A stretch of DNA of 64,000 nucleotides from Streptomyces atratus (lineage in GTDB: Bacteria; Actinomycetota; Actinomycetes; Streptomycetales; Streptomycetaceae), in contig NZ_BMRN01000025.1 in NCBI RefSeq assembly GCF_014648655.1, positions 1 through 64,000 of the forward strand. The letters are read 5' to 3'. Below the pieces are notes generated by a model. That model worked only from the letters and a program-made list of their open reading frames with translations. It was not told the DNA's origin and did no database searches. This document shows positions 60,842 through 64,000 of this stretch, in pieces; position 1 is the first letter of the stretch; every line of letters starts with the position of its first letter. The translations under genes and the position numbers were made by a program.

Positions 60842-61870
60842 ATGCGAATTGGTGTTCTCACCTCCGGCGGCGACTGCCCCGGCCTCAACGCCGTCATCCG
60901 TTCCGTCGTGCATCGCGCGGTGGTCGACCACGGCGACGAGGTCATCGGCTTCCACGACGGGTGGAAGGGTCTCCTCGAGTGTGACTACCGCAAGCTCGAC
61001 CTCGAAGCGGTCGGCGGCATCCTCGCCCGCGGCGGTACGATCCTCGGCTCCTCCCGGGTCCAGCCCGCCCATCTGCGGGGTGGCGTCGAACAGGCCAGGA
61101 GCCATGTCGCCGATCTCGGCCTCGACGCGATCATCCCCATCGGCGGCGAGGGCACTCTCAAGGCGGCCAATCTGCTCTCCGAGGCGGGCCTGCCGATCGT
61201 CGGCGTACCGAAGACGATCGACAACGACATCGCCTCCACCGATGTGACCTTCGGCTTCGACACCGCCGTCGGTGTCGCCACCGAAGCCCTCGACCGGCTG
61301 AAGACCACCGCCGAATCCCACCAGCGGGTGCTGATCGTCGAGGTCATGGGCCGCCACACCGGCTGGATCGCCCTGCACTCGGGCATGGCGGCCGGTGCGC
61401 ACGCCATCGTCGTGCCGGAGCGCCCCTTCGACATCGACGAGCTGACCGAGCTGGTCGGCAAGCGCTTCTCGGCCGGCAAGAAGTTCGCGATCGTCGTCGT
61501 CGCCGAGGGCGCCAAGCCGCGCCGGGGCGGCTCCATGGAATTCGAGCAGGGCACCAAGGACATCTACGGGCACGAGCGGTTCGCCGGCGTGGCCACGCAG
61601 CTCTCCGTCGAGCTGGAGCAGCGCCTGGGCAAGGAGGCCCGCCCGGTGATCCTCGGCCATGTGCAGCGCGGCGGCACCCCGACCGCGTACGACCGTGTTC
61701 TCGCCACCCGTTTCGGCTGGCACGCGGTGGAGGCCGCGCACCGCGGCGAATTCGGCATGATGACGGCGCTGCGCGGCACGGACATCGCGATGGTGCCGCT
61801 GGGTGAGGCCGTGGAGACCCTCAAGACGGTCCCGGCCGAGCGCTACGCCGAGGCGGAGTGCGTGCTCTGA
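60842..61870 (+). CDS. pfkA: 6-phosphofructokinase
   Basis: The 342-residue enzyme phosphorylates fructose-6-phosphate in glycolysis. It has the N-terminal LTSGGDCPGLNAVIR, IPIGGEGTLKAANLL, the substrate motif PKTIDNDI with TFGFDTAVG, MGRHTGWIAL and GHVQRGGTPTAYDR. The GEGT at the phosphate-donor site fits ATP use rather than pyrophosphate, although group III actinobacterial PFKs vary. ATG 60842. A perfect terminator follows. Confidence 0.92.
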   Translation: MRIGVLTSGGDCPGLNAVIRSVVHRAVVDHGDEVIGFHDGWKGLLECDYRKLDLEAVGGILARGGTILGSSRVQPAHLRGGVEQARSHVADLGLDAIIPIGGEGTLKAANLLSEAGLPIVGVPKTIDNDIASTDVTFGFDTAVGVATEALDRLKTTAESHQRVLIVEVMGRHTGWIALHSGMAAGAHAIVVPERPFDIDELTELVGKRFSAGKKFAIVVVAEGAKPRRGGSMEFEQGTKDIYGHERFAGVATQLSVELEQRLGKEARPVILGHVQRGGTPTAYDRVLATRFGWHAVEAAHRGEFGMMTALRGTDIAMVPLGEAVETLKTVPAERYAEAECVL

Positions 61871-61890
61871 GCGACCCCCTGTCCGACGAA

Positions 61891-61922
61891 CTGCCCCCGG
61901 CCGCAGCTGCGGCCGGGGGCAG
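61891..61922 (+). terminator. Terminator after pfkA
   Basis: A perfect 32-base palindrome (CTGCCCCCGGCCGCAG followed directly by CTGCGGCCGGGGGCAG) lies 20 bases after the pfkA stop and is followed by TTCT. It insulates the CtaG-like gene. Confidence 0.85.
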
Positions 61923-61981
61923 TTCTACTCTGGTCGGGACAACCGGCACGAAACGGGGATGTCCCCAGCGGGAGTGAACAG

Positions 61982-62932
61982 ATGGATCACAGCGGGCACG
62001 GCATGAACATGGATCTGCCGCCGTTCACGCTGGGACGCGGGCTCCAATTCTCCGCGGACCCGTTCTTTCTCATCGGCTGCGTGCTCGCCATCGGCCTGTA
62101 CGGGTACGCCGTGGTGCGGCTGCGCAGGCGCGGGGACAGCTGGCCGGTCGGCCGGATCGTCTTCTTCGTCGTCGGTGTGCTGTCCATCGCCCTGGTGATG
62201 TGCACCAAGCTGAACGACTACGGCATGGTCATGTTCAGCGTGCACATGGTGCAGCACATGGTGATCAGCATGCTGTCGCCGATCCTGCTGCTGCTGGGCG
62301 CTCCGGTGACTCTGGCGCTGCGTGCGCTCCCGGTCGCGGGACGTGACCGCACCGGCCCGCGCGAGCTGCTGCTCATGCTGCTGCACAGCCGGTACATGAG
62401 GATCATCACGCATCCGGTCTTCACGATTCCGCTCTTCATCGCCAGCTTGTACGCGCTGTACTTCACCCCCCTCTTCGACTTCCTGATGGGTTCGAAGACC
62501 GGGCACGTCGCGATGATGGTGCACTTCCTCGCGGTCGGTCTGGTGTTCTTCTGGCCGATCATGGGCGTCGACCCGGGGCCGCACCGGCCCGGCTATGTGA
62601 TGCGGATGCTGGAGCTGTTCGCGGGGATGCCGTTCCACGCGTTCTTCGGTATCGCGCTGATGATGGCGACATCCCCGATGGTGGAGACGTACAAGAATCC
62701 GCCGGCGTCGCTCGGCATCGACGCTCTGAGCGATCAGAACTGGGCGGGCGGTATCGCCTGGGCATTCAGCGAGATCCCGTCGGTGCTGGTGCTGATCGCG
62801 CTGGTCTTCCAGTGGTACCGCTCCGAGCAGCGGACGGCGAAGCGCTCCGACCGGGCGGCCGACCGGGACGGGGACCAGGAGCTGCAGGCGTACAACGCCT
62901 ATCTCGCCTCGTTGCAGGCGCGCGGGCAGTAG
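61982..62932 (+). CDS. CtaG/caa3-type cytochrome c oxidase assembly protein
   Basis: The 316-residue protein has about 7 TM helices and the family His-rich pattern: FSVHMVQHMVISMLSPILLL, HVAMMVHFLAVGLVFFWPIM, VDPGPHRPGYVMRMLELF and GMPFHAFFGIALMMA. The N terminus (MDHSGHGMNMD) is also His/Met-rich. These proteins help insert copper into cytochrome oxidase. ATG 61982 has GGAG upstream. Confidence 0.88.
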   Translation: MDHSGHGMNMDLPPFTLGRGLQFSADPFFLIGCVLAIGLYGYAVVRLRRRGDSWPVGRIVFFVVGVLSIALVMCTKLNDYGMVMFSVHMVQHMVISMLSPILLLLGAPVTLALRALPVAGRDRTGPRELLLMLLHSRYMRIITHPVFTIPLFIASLYALYFTPLFDFLMGSKTGHVAMMVHFLAVGLVFFWPIMGVDPGPHRPGYVMRMLELFAGMPFHAFFGIALMMATSPMVETYKNPPASLGIDALSDQNWAGGIAWAFSEIPSVLVLIALVFQWYRSEQRTAKRSDRAADRDGDQELQAYNAYLASLQARGQ

Positions 62933-62998
62933 CGGTGGGCATGCCTCCGGGGTGACGATGGCATCCACGGCCGCGCGGCCGACGAGGAGGGTGCGGGC

Positions 62999-63157
62999 AT
63001 GTCCGGATCCACGAAGACCATGGGAGTGATCACCGTGGCGGCCCTGGTGGCGGTCACCGGCTACACGGTGGCGCTGGGGAGCAGCGGCTGGCTCTGGTTC
63101 GGATGGGTGGTGCTCGGTCTGATCACCCTGGGGATGGCTGCGACGCACGAGTCCTGA
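62999..63157 (+). CDS. 52-residue two-TM small protein
   Basis: ATG 62999 opens a 52-codon frame with GAGGAGG 8 bases upstream. It has two hydrophobic helices (GVITVAALVAVTGYTVALG and WFGWVVLGLITLGMAA) separated by a short loop. It lies 66 bases after the CtaG-like gene in the same direction and may be co-transcribed. Function is unknown. Confidence 0.65.
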   Translation: MSGSTKTMGVITVAALVAVTGYTVALGSSGWLWFGWVVLGLITLGMAATHES

Positions 63158-63191
63158 GCCGGGTGGGTCACCCGGCTCAGGCCGGCCGGGC

Positions 63192-63587
63192 TCAGAAGCG
63201 GAAGACCGGTCCGGTGACCGCGTCCATCACGCAGGCGTTGGGGAACGTCCGTTGCCAGCTGACGGGGCGCCCGTCCCGGTTGCCGGTGGCGGTGGCCGTC
63301 ACCGGGTCGTACCCCTCGATGCACAGACGCGGGCTGCCGGGCAGGGCGTCCAGATCACCTTCCGCCCAGTCGATCGCCGCACAGGCGGCGGCCGCATGGG
63401 GGTGATGGGCGTCCGGAGCGGGCGGGCAGAACAGTGCGACGCCACGGATCCAGGTGTTCTCGCTGCCCGAGACGGTGAGGAGGAGCCCACGGTCCGGCAC
63501 CGGGTCATTGGACTCGGCGGCTGCGGCAGGCACCGCGACGGTGAGAGTGAGCAGGGCAGCGGTGGCGAGAGCGACGCGCAGGCGCAT
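63192..63587 (-). CDS. SSI-family secreted protease inhibitor with Glu at predicted P1
   Basis: The 131-residue protein has a signal peptide (residues 1-24, cut after AAAA) and a Streptomyces subtilisin-inhibitor domain of normal length. The four Cys are at 54, 69, 89 and 119, as in SSI (two disulfides). LLLTVSGS, CAAIDWAEGDLDAL, YDPVTATATG and the terminal ACVMDAVTGPVFRF match the fold. The reactive-site stretch is CIEGYDP (89-95), where SSI has CPMVYDP with Met as P1. P1 is therefore Glu91, P1' Gly92. AGGAG precedes ATG 63587. SSI proteins inhibit serine proteases outside the cell. Confidence 0.88.
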   Translation of the reverse strand: MRLRVALATAALLTLTVAVPAAAAESNDPVPDRGLLLTVSGSENTWIRGVALFCPPAPDAHHPHAAAACAAIDWAEGDLDALPGSPRLCIEGYDPVTATATGNRDGRPVSWQRTFPNACVMDAVTGPVFRF

Positions 63588-63895
63588 CGGAGAACTCCTG
63601 TGGCTCGAGGGATCCGGGGCGTCCCGGGGATGGACCGGGTGCGTCTCAGGCATCCTGGACGGCCCGCATTCGGGAACCCGGCAAGATGACCTTTCACGTT
63701 CGCACCGGGCAAGAGCCGCGCCGCGGGTCCCACCCTCCGGAGTCAGTCGGCGGGTCGGGCGACATCCGGTACGCCACAGCCGAGCCCGGCTCAGCCGACC
63801 AGCGGTGGCGGTCACTGACATCACGCGCGCTCCGCTTCTGCCCGGCCGGGCAGGTATCACCGTGGCCACCGCGATCGCCTGCCCGCGACCGGCAG
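63588..63895. other. Upstream region of the SSI gene
   Basis: No gene is supported in these 308 bases. The SSI promoter and ribosome binding site lie at the left end. Plus-strand frames near 63840-63890 may belong to the cupredoxin fragment but are not in a consistent frame. Confidence 0.45.
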
Positions 63896-64000
63896 CAAGG
63901 GCAGACGGTCACCTTCACCGCACCGGCCAAGGCCGGCACGTACCCATGCATCTGCACCACTCACCCTTGCATGAACGGTTCACTCACTGTCCGATGGCGC
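63896..64000 (+). pseudogene. Cupredoxin-like C-terminal fragment, cut by window end
   Basis: The last 33 codons read QTVTFTAPAKAGTYPCICTT, then HPCMNGSLTV. This is the copper-binding loop of a plastocyanin/nitrosocyanin-like cupredoxin (Cys, His, Met ligands). Upstream in the same frame it becomes unrelated, so the 5' part is missing or frameshifted. The frame is open to the window end, so only part is seen. Confidence 0.45.

Noticed and set aside
1..64000. tRNA, rRNA or CRISPR arrays
   Set aside because: I saw no cloverleaf, rRNA-like block or regularly spaced short repeats.

Overview
The window is actinobacterial and almost certainly Streptomyces. The GC content is very high, GTG and TTG starts with GGAGG-type Shine-Dalgarno sites are common, and the gene set is typical: the MurT/GatD lipid II amidation pair, a Streptomyces subtilisin-inhibitor protein, PQQ-repeat Ser/Thr kinase, DUF4139 pair, DUF2252, a Ski2-like helicase with DUF3516 and many TetR/MarR/XRE regulators. 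I see no rRNA, tRNA or CRISPR.

Layout. 0.6-6.4 kb: a baeRF-type protein, a collapsed FdhF-like molybdoenzyme relic, protein-isoaspartate methyltransferase, PEBP-family protein, THEP1 NTPase and a PQQ-repeat Ser/Thr kinase. 6.7-25.8 kb: an accessory island. Three same-direction copies of the 3' end of a yjbQ-type gene (about 6.8, 16.7 and 25.77 kb) mark its ends and middle, as attachment-site duplications would. The only intact yjbQ lies at the right end. The first module holds a frameshifted ISL3 element, a tight four-gene operon (9124-15592) and a broken Wadjet-type JetD gene. The second holds an RHS-toxin fragment, two tandem DUF4139 proteins, two membrane-anchored secreted proteins, an alpha/beta hydrolase and a small membrane protein related to the last gene of the four-gene operon.

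The four-gene operon is the best candidate for an undescribed system. It encodes a nucleoside-phosphorylase-fold (MTAN/PNP) enzyme fused to a protein kinase-like domain lacking its catalytic Asp, a 1001-residue Upf1-like superfamily 1 helicase with two rare TTA codons, a winged-helix-like protein of unknown family and a multi-TM protein. The last two junctions are stop/start overlaps. Domain content and neighbourhood (JetD relic, RHS relic, IS, repeats) suggest an NTP-dependent conflict or phage-defence system. This is inference.

26-41 kb: SsuD relic, FAD monooxygenase, MltG, a 19-residue ORF, an ABC exporter divergent from a MarR regulator across a palindrome, a D-lactate-dehydrogenase-type FAD/Fe-S protein, a Tat-exported GH109-like protein and a heterodimeric ABC exporter whose two subunits have complementary degenerate motifs. 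A decayed kinase gene follows, bracketed by perfect 26-bp inverted repeats.

42-64 kb looks like ordinary core chromosome: DUF3516 helicase, TesB thioesterase, small conserved proteins, cation/proton antiporter, DUF2252, ClC channel, XRE-cupin regulator and acetyltransferase, glutathione peroxidase, acyl-CoA dehydrogenase divergent from a TetR regulator across an operator, peptide deformylase, MurT/GatD, phosphofructokinase, CtaG-like protein and an SSI-family inhibitor with Glu at the predicted P1 position. The right edge cuts through a cupredoxin-like fragment.
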